64,000 nt of DNA. Origin: Siphonodentalium dalli. Lineage: Eukaryota; Mollusca; Scaphopoda; Gadilida; Siphonodentaliidae. Under the pieces are notes generated by a model. The model did not search any database. It was not told where the DNA came from and saw only the letters and a list, made by a program, of their open reading frames with translations. The stretch is from the NCBI GenBank assembly GCA_032622095.1, contig CP136061.1, positions 15,128,440 to 15,192,439 on the forward strand, read 5' to 3'. Within the stretch, counting starts at the first letter, position 1. The number at the start of each line of letters is the position of its first letter. This document shows positions 13,154 through 23,929 of the stretch, one piece after another. The position numbers and the translations under genes are program-made.

Positions 13154-13159
13154 TTTATT
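13154..13159 (-). terminator. Poly(A) signal AATAAA of the DSL-EGF gene
   Basis: A canonical AATAAA on the minus strand lies about 103 nt after the TGA stop. Position and strand fit the 3' end of the gene. Such hexamers are common in AT-rich DNA. Confidence 0.45.
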
Positions 13160-13261
13160 AATATGCTTCCACCTCGGGTATACAGAGAAATATAGTGTGT
13201 TTCTACGAAGTTTGAAGTTTTTCCAATATAAACCTTACTAATATAGATCTATTCAGTTTAA

Positions 13262-13712
13262 TCAGATTACACGCTCATTTGGGAATGTTTTAACATCAGA
13301 GTCGGAGTCACTGGCTCCAATTTGCTCGTTGGACACACCAATCGGCTGGTCGAAAGCAGCAGACGACATCTCGATAGCAATGGGTTTCTGAATTGAGTTA
13401 TCCACCTTGTTGCTTTTGCGGCTGCGCGGCATTCGACTCGCAGATATGTTACTGTTCTGTTTGCCGCGACCATTGGTAACCACCTTGCCGTTGTGCCTAC
13501 TACAAAAACAGCGACAGCAACCACATAGTCCGATGCGACGATCGGTAGTTTCCATGGCGACCTCGTGTCTGTTTCCGCTACTATCAAGTGATGACCCGCT
13601 CTCGAGGCCCCGTTCGACCGTGTAGTTGCCGTAACCGCTGTCATGGCTGGCTAGTTCGCTGTCCGGTTCCCCGCTCACACCTCTCGTTGGTTCCTCTTCA
13701 CACGTGATCGCT
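13262..13712 (-). CDS. Exon 9: cytoplasmic tail and stop codon
   Basis: The acceptor is TTTATTCATATTATAG|A in phase 2, continuing the frame of exon 8. 150 codons end ERVI followed by TGA at 13262-13264. The tail starts acidic (AITCEEEP) and Ser/Gly-rich, has the cluster GLCGCCRCFCSRH near its middle (possible palmitoylation or metal binding), then a basic Asn/Ser/Lys region and an acidic DSDSD near the end. Lysines are present that could be ubiquitinated, as needed for ligand endocytosis in Delta/Jagged, but no classical PDZ ligand ends the chain. The exon is GC-richer than its flanks. An AATAAA follows about 100 nt downstream. Confidence 0.8.
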
Positions 13713-14082
13713 CTATAATATGAATAAACGTGTCATAAGCATACATCTCACGACCCCCCCCCCCCCCCCTGCTACCAACACTGCATCAAGTTATCGCCAA
13801 TTTTGTTGGACATTTCAAAATTTCTTCGGCCATTTTTCTCAAACGCACAAAATAAATGTTAAAGTTGTTCAGTCGGTAACGAATATCAAAATAAATAAAT
13901 AAATTATCCCTGATTTGGCCACATGGTCATATTTTGAAACAACAAAGCAGTGAAGTATTGTCACTTGCTGATTAAGAAATGGACGACGTGATAGCGGCCA
14001 ATCATCGTCGGTAGCTCACGTGGTAATCTGCACAGCCAGTGTTGACGAAGATGGTCCGAATCCAGATAAGCGCGGTGTTTAA

Positions 14083-14462
14083 CCCTTTACCCAACAAACC
14101 GGCCAAAACCGGCCAAATAAAGCTTCAACAGCCTAAAATATCTTCGGTCTGTCTCAATAGAACCATACAAATATGGATATCATTGGAACCGGCTCCTTGA
14201 CCACATTGTGATAGTTACAGTTATACCCTGTGCCAATGCATTCTCTTATATATGCGAGTCGACCATAGGTCGCCTCGCATATATAAGAGAATGCATTGGC
14301 CTAAAAAAAAACTTTTTACCATTTTTTCTTACATTCTTTAACAATTTTATAATTTGTAATGTGTTAAGCCAATGCATTCTCTTATATATGCGAGGCGACC
14401 TATGGTCGACTCGCATATATAAGATAATGCATTGGCACATGGCCCTTCTGTTGGGTAAAGGG
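14083..14462. mobile_element. TTAA-type MITE (family A), full length, 380 bp
   Basis: Ends are CCCTTTACCCAACA and its inverse, flanked by TTAA on both sides (14079-14082 and 14463-14466), as for piggyBac-superfamily elements. Inside are two ~68-bp hairpins of CCAATGCATTCTCTTATATA-type arms around a GTCGACCATAGGTCGCC loop, in opposite loop orientation. It has no coding capacity. It lies in intron 8 of the host gene. Confidence 0.85.
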
Positions 14463-15027
14463 TTAACCATTTCTTTACTAAATACTCAACAAACTAACAT
14501 ATTATTTGAACATTTCCCTGCAATAAATAGGAATCATTCTGCACTTTATCCCTCGTCTGCTTATTATTCCTGAAAACCACTCCATGTGAGTAATGAACAA
14601 TTCCAATTAATATTATTTTAACTAAGTTGGATAATCAATTTATAATAGAAAGGGTTAATAAAGCAAGGAAATTGTAGCATGATTCGTGTATCTGGTCAAG
14701 CTCATATTTGCCGCTTTTCTTCCTGTGTCGTGATTGTTGGTGATTGCTGGTAGTATGTGAACTGGTTTATACCTGCAGTTCAGTGATTGTTGATGAAACC
14801 TACCGCGCGGTCTTACTCCATGTGCAAAACTGACAAATTGGGGATTTGACGTTGAATATATATCAGGTAAAATTTAACTATATGTATCGCGTGCTACATA
14901 CTTCCAGGTCATATTCATAGACGCATTGTCATAGGATAATGAAATATGTGCAATTAGGCATAACTTAGCCCTTAAGACTCGTTAACTTAGCCATTAAGAC
15001 TCGTTGACGAGTAGTGCCATTAGGAGA

Positions 15028-15080
15028 TGTTCAGATAATAAGTTCAACAAACGGCCTATGTTGAACTTATTATCTGAACA
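15028..15080. repeat. Perfect hairpin, 22-bp arms
   Basis: TGTTCAGATAATAAGTTCAA+CA and its exact inverse, nine-base loop AACGGCCTA. A related TTATCTGAAAG/TTCAACAAC pattern lies near 23.57 kb. Confidence 0.8.
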
Positions 15081-15210
15081 GTTCCGCCAATGAACATGAA
15101 TCCTTCTGCATTTTATTATCTTGCCTCAGGTATGTCGTCTGCTTTGATTACCTGGCCATTCCTCCAAATGAATAATAGACCATTACAATGTATATTTTTT
15201 ATAAATATAC

Positions 15211-15305
15211 GTTATAAGCACGGCGTCCGATTTATAAGTTAAATAAAGATCACAAGCGCCCGGAGGTGTTTATTTCACTTATAAATCGGACGCCGTGCTT
15301 ATAAC
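15211..15305. repeat. Hairpin, 37-bp arms with one mismatch
   Basis: GTTATAAGCACGGCGTCCGA... pairs with ...TCGGACGCCGTGCTTATAAC around a 21-base loop rich in GC. Likely a foldback MITE. The ACGGCGTCC core recurs at 12.22 and 49.59 kb. Confidence 0.8.
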
Positions 15306-17501
15306 TTATTTATGACACCCAATCATCCGGATAAACTTACAATCAGTTCAAGTTTTTTACGAAATAGTCCATGCCCCGAATGGATGATTTCACGTCACCA
15401 GTTCAATCAAGTGACTACTCTGTTTATTCTCTTTATTAAATTCCGCTATAACCATATGATTTACCAGAAATTAGAATAATGCCACCATTGCATCCATGAC
15501 GCACACATGACGCACACATTTCGATATCGCGTATACATACATTACGCGCTATAGTTAAGTGACATAATTCACTTGTGAAATTATCGTTTATAATCACACA
15601 TATATAGGAATTTAATAAACAATATTATATAATACAATTTACTGCTATTATTGTCAACCGCTTTTTGGCTACGGAAAAACGAACGCTCATTATACGAGTC
15701 ATACACAATTATTTCCGATTACGACATTAATGCTTTAAGCTCACCGATCTACTGTGAGACAAACGTGGTCGCGAAAATTAAAAACAGGAGTCTGTTATTA
15801 GATAATAATTGGGGACATCACAAAATCAGATATAGTCTATATACGACCAAAGTGTCTTTGGTTCGTTATCAATTTTATTTAGAATTCCTTATCATCTAGG
15901 CGGGACAGTTTTATACAAAAATACACGAGAAAACATTGGACATACCAAGAAGGAGAACTCTATATTGTTAGCGCCCTCAACCATGGCAAATTGTATTAGA
16001 CTATAAAATTCACCACGATCGTATTATCGACACGACTTAATGCCTTTTAGACAAATGAAATAGAGTCTTCAGTTGTAACTGTATTTTGTGCACAAAATAG
16101 CTATCTGAGGTCTTGAAATTGGGATTTATAAAAAAAATAATGCTGTTGTAATTGTGGCCCAGAAAAATAGACCACATATGCTTTATTCTCTGATCCAATG
16201 TACATAAATGGATATTGAGAAATATAAATGGAGATAGTATACAAAAGATAAATAGAGTGAAACATGGAATATCTTTAATGACACCGTGTTTTTGGTAGGA
16301 AATAATGCAGTCTTCACTCATAGTTTCACGGTACCACTATTTAATGGATATATTCGTCGAATATAAATCATTCACAACACAAGGCAGCCACAACATTCAG
16401 GTAAAACAACTACCACGTGATCCAAACAAGTTAACCTACATGATGGTAAATATCAGTTCTGACTCAAATGGCTCCGCGTTACTGAGTCTGAAGAAATTAG
16501 CCAAACTCTACCAGAGCGCACCAGTCATACTTCCTTTTTGACTCTGTCATCGGCTGGGTACTGGTCTGTGTTTCTATATTTAGCATGGGGTTTTCAAGCA
16601 AAAATGGCGAAATCCGATCGGTACAATGTTAAATTTTCTATGTGCTTTGTGAATAATTCCCACACTAAATGGAATGGAAAATCAGAGCGGTAGTTTTGTT
16701 GACGATTTTTCCCAAGCTACTCGTCAAAATTGCATCAAATTAGAATGCTTGTGTTTGTTTTGCCATGCGAGTTGTGACAATGTCGTACACGCGCCTTTAG
16801 ACTTGTGTGCTGATAAAATAATCGGAGAACCGAATCACACCGTTTCGAAATATAGTTCTTCGGTTTTAGTGGGACTTTTCAAACTTAAGGTTCAAAATTT
16901 ACACAAATTTGTGTGCTTACCAAGGGCAGCATGTTGCTCTGTTCGCTTAGAATATATCATAATGTCGCGGAAGTCAACCAAATGTGGGTGAAATGTCGCC
17001 CCTGGCAGCGGTCTTACCGGGTCACCAAGGGAGGTAAACCCTGCATTGAATTTGGAAATTAGCTGCGTGCAATCTATTCAGTATGACGTCACATTGCACT
17101 AATAGTTTTACGATGTACTTTCAGTTTCCTTTTTTATCAGCAGCTTCAACTGGTGTCAAGTGTTGTATTTCTTGAAATACGCACTTCTATTCTCATTGCT
17201 ATGTATTATTGGTAAAGTATGGACAATTCACAGACGCTTTTATTGTTTAAGTAGTTGTCGTTATCTTTAATTTTGTAAACAATCTGTGAAACTGTCAATG
17301 TTAGATTAAATGTATTGTGCTATTTTAGCTATTTTGTGAATCGACCGCTGTATAGGAATTCCGCCAATCGCCTTATTGTGCTTATCGCAATGCTGCGCGG
17401 ATGATGCAAATAGAAAACACACCTACTATCTTCAGACTCAGTAAAGCGGAGCCGTTTGATTCTAATTTTAATTTGGGTCGTCTCATCCTCAAACGGCATA
17501 C
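15306..17501. other. Intron 8 remainder, no gene assigned
   Basis: AT-rich. A 105-codon plus-strand frame at 16674-16991 is present, but has no recognisable motif and AT-rich chance-like composition. Nothing else supported. Confidence 0.3.
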
Positions 17502-17641
17502 CTGTTATTTCTCTCTTGATTTCTGGCCCGATAGCGTCGTCGCATATACAAGTATACATATATAACAACGGTCACCAAACATATCATGATCAGCATCAGA
17601 ACACCGGCTATGGCCATGAGGAAACTGCTGGGAATCATATC
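17502..17641 (-). CDS. Exon 8: transmembrane helix and stop-transfer
   Basis: The acceptor is TTTATACTTTATAG|GA and the donor AATAACAG|GTATGC, phase 0 to 2. It starts DMIPSSF and continues into a hydrophobic run of about 25 residues (LMAIAGVLMLIMICLVTVVI), then YVYLYMRRRYRARNQERNN. The basic cluster right after the helix fixes the type I orientation, with the tail in the cytoplasm. In Notch ligands this region is cut by ADAM and gamma-secretase proteases; that is family knowledge, not seen here. Immediately upstream of the acceptor lies a 900-bp array of 30-bp units, leaving only about 25 bp of non-array intron. Confidence 0.85.
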
Positions 17642-17664
17642 CTATAAAGTATAAATACAAGTCA

Positions 17665-18565
17665 TATACAAGCTTAACACTCCCACGATGGTCACGTACA
17701 AGCTTAACACTCTCACGATGGTCATAACCAAGCTTAACCCTCTCCCAACGGTCATATACAAGCTTAACACTCGCCACGGTGGTCATAAACAAGCTTAACA
17801 CTCTTACGATGGTCATAAACAAGCTTAACACTCTCACGGTGGTCATATACAAGCTTACTACTCTCACGATGGTCATATACAAGCTTAACACTCTCACGAT
17901 TGTCATAAACAAGCTTAACACTCTCACGATGGTCAAATACAAGCTTAACACTCGCTCCATTCTCATATACAAGCTTAACCCTCTCACGACGGTCAAATAC
18001 AAGCTTAACTCTCCCACGATGGTCATAAACAAGCTTAACACTCCCACGGTGGTCATAAACAAGCTTAACCCTCCCACGATGGTCATAAACAAGCTTAACA
18101 CTCTCACTGTGGTCATATACAAGCTTAACACTCTCACGGTGTTCATAAACAAGCTTAACACTCCCACGGTGGTCATATACAAGCGTAACACTCTCACGGT
18201 GTTCATAAACAAGCTTAACACTCCCACGGTGGTCATATACAAGCTTAACACTCTCACGGTGTTCACAAACAAGCTTAACACTCCCACGATGGCCATAAAC
18301 AAGCTTAACACTAGCACGATGGTCATATACAAGCTTAACATTATCACGATGGTCATATACAAGCTTAACACTCTCCACGGTGGTCATATACAAGCTTAAC
18401 ACTCTCCACGGTGGTCATATACAAGCTTAACACTCTCGCGATGTTCATAAACAAGCTTAACACTCGCTCGGTGGTCAAATACAAGCTTAACACTATCACG
18501 ATAGTCAAATACAAGCTTAATACTCTCTCGATGGTCATATACGAACTTAACCCTCTCACAACGGA
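17665..18565. repeat. 30-bp minisatellite next to the TM exon acceptor
   Basis: About 30 copies of TCATATACAAGCTTAACACTCTCACGATGG, with an AAGCTT in nearly every unit. Variants alternate (CATAAAC/CATATAC, GGTGG/GATGG/GGTGTT), giving partial two-unit periodicity at 18.1-18.3 kb. Because the period is divisible by three, long open frames appear on both strands. These are repeat artefacts, not genes. The array ends about 25 bp before exon 8. Confidence 0.93.
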
Positions 18566-18794
18566 AGTGTCGCTGGTGTGGCACCAAAGGCACGTGCCAG
18601 TGCATTCTCTTATATAGGGAGACTCTCATATATACATGTAAGAGAACGCACTGGCTTAAAAGGCAACGGTAAATATTATATTGCCGATGTATTCTCTTAT
18701 ATACTACAGGCTCCATATGGGAGACTCGCATTTATAAGAGAATGCATTGGCACATACTTTTCTCAAAATTTCAGGAAGCTCCGGTCATAGAGGG
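18551..18794. mobile_element. MITE family B-like copy with two hairpins
   Basis: TTAA plus CCCTCTCACAACGG on the left and CCGGTCATAGAGGG plus TTAA on the right. Two hairpins of the GCCAGTGCATTCTC / GAGAATGCATTGGC type lie inside. The left end coincides with the last unit of the 30-bp array (AAGCTTAACCCTCTC), so the TTAA target may have been inside the array. Confidence 0.6.
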
Positions 18795-18798
18795 TTAA

Positions 18799-19230
18799 AC
18801 GTACATGTCTCATTGAACATCCAAATGATGTTCATATAATTGTGTTCACTGGATCAGTTACATCCAGATCGATTAATACACGACATATCGATATACGTGT
18901 CGTATGTATGTGTACTCAACGAACGGTTGTCAACGCCTAACTGGAATAGATTAATAATTTATATACTATAATAAGTAAGGGTTAGAGCACAAGAATATAT
19001 GTTTTGGACGTTTCGTAGAATAGTAACAAAACTGTTGTCTAAAGCGGTATACGCTGATTACAACTCAACGGGCGTTAGCACGCTGTTGTATTATAAGATA
19101 GAATAATTCAGTTAAAGGGTGTCACAATGACAGCCTATTGTGACGTAGTAGAGTGAGTGAGTTAATGAGATCAGTAAACTGAGTCACTTTAGCAGCGTCT
19201 TCCAGACTGAACAGGTGCATTTCGCCAAAA
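18799..19230. other. 5' flank of the DIRS-like element
   Basis: No gene seen. Contains GGGTTAGAGCACAAG (18978-18992), shared with the hairpin at 12.26 kb, and an imperfect palindrome GTGTCACAATGACAGCCTATTGTGAC near 19.12 kb that could belong to the element's 5' leader. Confidence 0.4.
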
Positions 19231-20391
19231 ATGGACGAAACACAAATAGAAAGAATGCAAGACGCGATTAAAAAATCACATGACGACATGTTAGAGAAAT
19301 TGGGGAAAGTGATAACTACGAACTTTAGCACGCTTGTTTCCTGTCAACGACAGATGCAAACGTCGAACACAGAAACATACAAATTTAAAAAACGTGCACA
19401 CGAAGAGCAGTTCAAGTTAAACTCTGAAGTTCAAAACAGGATGGCACAAGCAAAACACCACATGGAACAGAGCGAGCCGAATACAGAGGATGCTTTAAGC
19501 GCATTGCGAGATGGTTTGGACTTAATAAAAGATAGACAGAAGCTGATAAAATTAGCTGATTCTTCGGATTTGGGATGGAAAGTGGTAGACGAGTATCAGA
19601 GGCACAGCCTAGCTGACGATTCCGATGACGAGAAAAGGATTAGGAAGGCCATGAGCCAAGCCAAGCTGAAGGAAAAGGAGAAGAAGAAAAAAGTTCGACA
19701 TGCACCATATAGTGTACCTGTTTCATATTCTGTGTCGTCATCCAGGATAGCATCAGCTTCCACACCAGGAGGGAGGAAACCAGGGAGCTGTTTTCTCTGC
19801 CTAGAAGCTGGCCACTGGAAATTCGAGTGTCCAAAAAGAAGCCCCATGGGGCCGCAGAGACCTAAGATAAGTATTAGTTTTAATTCTTTAGGGTCTCAGG
19901 CCGGAGGGGCTGTTCGGGAAAGAAGCCCAATGCATGAGCTTAACGTAGAGTCCCATGGGCTTATACAACAAGACGTTCGCCACAAGCAAATTACTGGCGT
20001 GGGAGATATAAAGGGTTGTGTCAAAATTTGGGAGGAAGCAGGGGCTTCAGATTACATAATTTCTGTCATAAATAGCGGGTACCGTTTACCTTTTGTTGAT
20101 GAGCCAACAGCCAAAGTTTTGGATAATAACAAATCTTCCCGGGATAACGCTGATTTTGTAAATCAGGCAATCAAAACATTAGTAGATAAAGGTTGTGTTT
20201 CTGTAGTCGATTATATGCCGACAGTTGTCAACCCATTAACAGTTGCCATAAACAAAAATGACAAGAAAAGATTAGTCTTGGACTGTAGACATCTCAACGA
20301 GCATCTCGCAAAATATAAATTCCGCCTTGAGGACGGGTCAGTCGCAAGGCAGATATTTGAAATTAATGATTACGTGTTTGATTTTGTTTAG
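19231..20391 (+). pseudogene. DIRS-like retrotransposon: gag-like ORF and start of reverse transcriptase
   Basis: A 386-residue frame. Residues 1-160 are charged and partly coiled-coil-like with a KKKK cluster. A CCHC zinc knuckle C-FL-C-LEAG-H-WKFE-C is at 187-200. From about residue 345 the reverse-transcriptase start appears (RLVLDCRHLNEHL). The frame then ends at a TAG, before the catalytic motifs found in the next frame. In intact DIRS elements gag and pol are separate and RT is continuous, so this copy is broken by a frameshift or small deletion. It is antisense to the host gene, in intron 7. Confidence 0.85.
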
Positions 20392-20423
20392 AATCTGCAT
20401 ACCATCATATTTGTATAGATCCG

Positions 20424-20885
20424 ATGTACAGAAAGTACTTGGGTTTCAGCTGGATATATGAAGGGCAGTGTTTATGTACATATTTTGTTTTTAATGTTTT
20501 GCCTTTCGGAATTTCGAGTGCAGCCCAGTTATTCACGAAAATCACCAGAGTGATGTTGAAATCATGGAGAAGCGACGGTTGCAAAGTAGTAATGTATTTA
20601 GACGACGGATTAGCGGGCGCGTCCGATTTCGACGCGGCGTTAACTTTGAGCAAGCGAATACAAAACGATATTAGAAAGTTCGGTTTTGTATCTTCGGTAG
20701 AAAAATCGCATTGGATTCATACCCAGAACATCATATGGCTGGGCTTAGAATGGGATTTCAAAACCGGTACAGTCAGTGTTTCTCACGAGAGAATTGAGGT
20801 TTTTTGCGGAGCAATAAACAAGTTGAGTAACGCCATTAGCGCTAATGGTGGCAAAGTTTCCGCTAGAGCTTTGGCAGGCATTTGA
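20424..20885 (+). pseudogene. DIRS-like reverse transcriptase, catalytic part
   Basis: Carries the RT palm motifs LPFGISSA (residues 26-33) and the catalytic box YLDD (58-61), then the thumb-like WLGLEWDF segment. It is separated from the first RT piece by about 30 bp and a frame change. It ends at TGA just before the RNase H frame. The family copies its RNA genome into DNA; this copy looks inactive because RT is split into pieces. Confidence 0.88.
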
Positions 20886-20891
20886 GGCCAA

Positions 20892-22091
20892 TTGTCGTCC
20901 ATGAACGGTGCAATAAACGCACAAATTGGTTTAAAAACCAGATTTTTACATATATGTCTGTCCGATAAAACGAGTTGGAATGCATCGGTGCATATAAGCG
21001 AAGATGCGCGACGAGAACTCGAGTATTGGGCGAGAAATATCGAAAGCGTGAATGGTCAGGACTTGCTTAAGTCGGAACGCGACTTGATCGCGGGTAGCGT
21101 TTACACGGACGCGTCGGGAACCGGTTACGGCGGATTCATTATTTTAGAATCAGTTTGTTCCGAAAACATGGACGCATACACACAGCACAGTGCATGTATT
21201 GCAAAGCGACCAGAAGAAGCGCTAAATCGTGTAGCCCAAGGTCGCGGACGGCGTTCAGGACGCCCAAGGATAGCACCAGGTGCTAGCGAATCGCATAACA
21301 ATGCTTTTCTAAATGAGGCCCCGGGCCTAGAGGTCTTCGGGACCTGGTCAGCTTCCGAAGCTGATAGAAGCTCTACGTGGAGAGAGTTAGAAGCTGTGAA
21401 CCGATTTTGCAAATCGAAATTGGAGATAATGTCAGGCGGGACATACAAGTTATACACAGATAACAAAGCCACAGTGAGCGTGATCAAAAATGGTAGCAAT
21501 AAAGAGCATTTACACAGGGTTGCTATCGATATAGACGCGACGTGCTCCGAGCACAGAATCGCGTTGGTACCCGAATGGATTCCCAGGGAATTCAACGAGA
21601 GCGCGGACGCTCTGAGTCGCAGATTTGACTCTGACGATTGGAAAATTTCAGAAAACATTTTCATGAAGCTAGATAATGTTTGGGGCCCTCATTCGGTAGA
21701 AAGATTTTCAACAGATTATAATGCGCAGTTGAATAGGTTCAACTCAAGGTGGTGGTGTCCGGGTACAGAGGGTGTGGACGCAATGAAACAAAGTTGGAGC
21801 GGGGAAAACAACTGGATTGTTCCACCTCCGAAAAAAGTAACTGAAGTTCTGAGAAAAGTTCACAGAGATAACTGTGAGGCCACTTTAGTATTTCCGATTT
21901 GGAAGTCAGCACCATTTTGGCCACTCATTGAAAACGAAATAAATGAGCGGAAATTGGCATCGCCAGTGATGGACCTCGGAGGTCTGTGCGTAGTTTCTCC
22001 GGGGAGGGGAGACAACGGCATTTTTGGCCGGAGAACATTACCGTTCTCAATGGGGGCGATGCATATATATATTAAGGACATTTTACCATAG
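20892..22091 (+). pseudogene. DIRS-like RNase H and C-terminal pol domain with an in-frame insertion
   Basis: RNase H motifs are present: YTDASGTGYGG (residues 71-81, first Asp), WRELEAV (Glu), YTDNKA (second Asp) and SADALSRR. After these comes the region with RFNSRWWCPG and VPPPKKV typical of DIRS pol. Between the GGFI strand and EVFGTW are about 65 residues where related proteins have around ten. The extra part is basic (RGRRSGRPR) and unrelated, so it looks like an insertion of about 160 bp that kept the frame. The 3' end has an ILP stop. Confidence 0.85.
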
Positions 22092-22128
22092 CTATTAAGC
22101 ACATATATAATTATGTTAAATTTCATTT

Positions 22129-22533
22129 ATAGGTTTAACAAGACAGATACAATCAGCTGTAAACCAGTCCAGTTTGGTGGGTTCAAACAGAGCTAATGAC
22201 TTAACCGGCAAGATGACCGATTTGTTACTCAAATCGAGAGCGGACAATACAGTGAAAAAGTATTACCACAATTTTTCAAAATGGAAAAGCTTTGCTCGTG
22301 ACATTGGATGCAACGAACTTCCCGCGGACTCCATAAACGTGGCACTGTTTCTGACTGATTTTATAGACAAAGGAAGCTCACATAGTGTTGTGTCAGCTCA
22401 CAAATATTCTCTCAAATGGGTTCACGAGCATGTTCTGATCAAACTAGAGCAGCGCCTGCAATGGCTGCAGCCGGTTCATTGGTTGGCTTGTACCAAGCGT
22501 GTTAGAGCAAGTAATTGGTTAATCGCTATATAA
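22129..22533 (+). pseudogene. DIRS-like tyrosine recombinase, N-terminal fragment
   Basis: Open from about 22129 and containing SRADNTVKKYYHNFSKW, then FLTDFIDKGSS and KYSLKWVHEH. This is the SAM-like core-binding domain of phage-type tyrosine recombinases used by DIRS elements instead of an integrase. The catalytic R-H-R-Y domain is absent: the frame runs into unrelated residues and ends near an ATT microsatellite (22541-22560). The element is therefore 3'-truncated. No split or inverted DIRS terminal repeats were identified. Confidence 0.8.
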
Positions 22534-22584
22534 AACTGGTCATTATTATTATTATTATTAACATTATGTAGTAGTTCTACTCAC

Positions 22585-22759
22585 TAGACGGACGTCGCTG
22601 ACTGAGCCCGTCGGAATCGGACTCACTGGGCCTGTGTAAATCGTGTAATCCAGATGTTTGTCCAACTCATCGATGTTGATTTTTTCCCACAATTCTCTGA
22701 CATCCACTAATGTTCCTGACTTGTTATGGACGACCATTGATACCTGTGTGACCACCGTT
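22585..22759 (-). CDS. Exon 7: juxtamembrane alpha/beta segment, second half
   Basis: The acceptor is TTTGCTCTTCCAG|AA and the donor CGTCTA|GTGAGT. Phase 2 in and 0 out joins exons 6 and 8 without a stop. The 58 codons begin TVVTQVSMVVHNKSGTLVDV, a strand pair with a possible N-glycosylation site NKS. A helix (RELWEKINIDELDKHLDY) and a Pro/Ser/Gly-rich stalk (TGPVSPIPTGSVS) follow, before the membrane exon. A strand-turn-helix then stalk is what one expects for the last part of a membrane-proximal SEA-like or Jagged juxtamembrane domain. There is no clear GSVVV autocleavage motif. It lies 8.8 kb from exon 6. Confidence 0.72.
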
Positions 22760-22832
22760 CTGGAAGAGCAAACATATTTATATCATACTCACAGGGCAAG
22801 CCAGATCATATGCTGCATGGAATTTGCAGAGA

Positions 22833-22906
22833 ATGAGGTCCCGGTAGGATGAATTTACTCGGCACAGCAGCATAGCATCACTAAATTCACCTTCTTTGGA
22901 CCTCAA
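22833..22906. mobile_element. Short palindromic element, copy 3
   Basis: AATGAGGTCCCGGTAGGATG...TTCACCTTCTTTGGACCTCA with a loop similar to copy 1 (GCATAGCATCACTAAATTC). It sits about 70 bp upstream of exon 7 in intron 6. Confidence 0.65.
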
Positions 22907-23031
22907 TCTATAGGCATCATCTGCTCTGGAAAGTGTCTTTATTATCAAAATAACATTTGATTTAGTTTATTCAGCAATATTATGTATCTTTTTGTGTAGT
23001 TAGTTTAAGTATACGCACGAACTGCATAATA

Positions 23032-23119
23032 GAGGTGCCCACTGGGTGCACTTCACAATCTTCACTGTCTGGGAACTTATATCTGAGTCTATGTCTCCCA
23101 TAGCACCCTCTGGGACCTC
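23032..23119. mobile_element. Short palindromic element, copy 4 (diverged)
   Basis: GAGGTGCCCACTGGGTGCAC ... GCACCCTCTGGGACCTC. The outer arms match the family; the inner GAATTTA core is lost. Confidence 0.5.
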
Positions 23120-23328
23120 ATTTTGCAAATATCCGGTACCGTATTATCAGACCTTCTAACGGACTATTTCACCCATACCGAGCCCCAGACAAACATGAGC
23201 AGACGACACTCTTCTATATGCTTCTATATATGTGTGGAGCTCCCTGCAGGATTTTATTTTTATTTTTATTTTTGGTCCTAAAAATTGTCAGAAACATTTT
23301 GTTTTTTAAAATGATAAAAAATTGTTAG

Positions 23329-23397
23329 GCCAATGCATTCTCTTATATATGCGAGGCGACCTATGGTCGACTCGCATATATAAGAGAATGCATTGGC
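23329..23397. mobile_element. Isolated family A hairpin
   Basis: One near-perfect hairpin of the CCAATGCATTCTC...GAGAATGCATTGG type without the family A terminal repeats nearby. It is a MITE relic or a related element sharing the hairpin module, in intron 6. Confidence 0.7.
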
Positions 23398-23929
23398 ACA
23401 GGGTAAAAACATTATCATCCTACCAATGCTGCAAATCCATAAGAGAGCTATATGTTGTCAAATCGATGCCAAATTAATTTCCGAAATGTTAATATTAACC
23501 CTTTCAATACTACTGATTGGTGTGTAGTCCCATATGGACATGTTCCAATAAAAGGTTCAACAACTTACCAGGTCCCTTGCTGACCTTGTTATCTGAAAGT
23601 TGCCTTGCAATAAAAAGAACTCCATGTGGACTTGTATTATCTGTTGTATGTTTATTTCTCCTACAAACCCCTCGGGTTGACTCATATACCACTCCATATA
23701 AGTCTATCACACAGTGAGCGAAATTATTTAGTATAGACAGTGTTAAATGGCATGTTAAATTCGTACATAATTATGCTAATCCGAATTTGGGACGTCACCA
23801 AATGTTAGAACGACAAATCGTTGAGGGTAATTATAATGTCGCACAGTTGAACCTTTTCGGTACACTTGTGATAGTCGGAAGAGGTCGACGTGCAACCTAT
23901 CAGCACCAACAGCTAAATAGACCACCAGC

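Noticed and set aside
13267-13644. 125-codon frame overlapping exon 9 on the same strand
   Set aside because: It is the shifted shadow of the phase-consistent exon 9 frame.
16674-16991. 105-codon plus-strand ORF
   Set aside because: No domain, no supporting splice signals considered convincing, and composition like the surrounding intron; left as unassigned.
17505-18402. 288- and 212-codon minus-strand frames and a 206-codon plus-strand frame
   Set aside because: Artefacts of a 30-bp array with period divisible by three. Only the 17502-17641 part, in another frame, is a believable exon.
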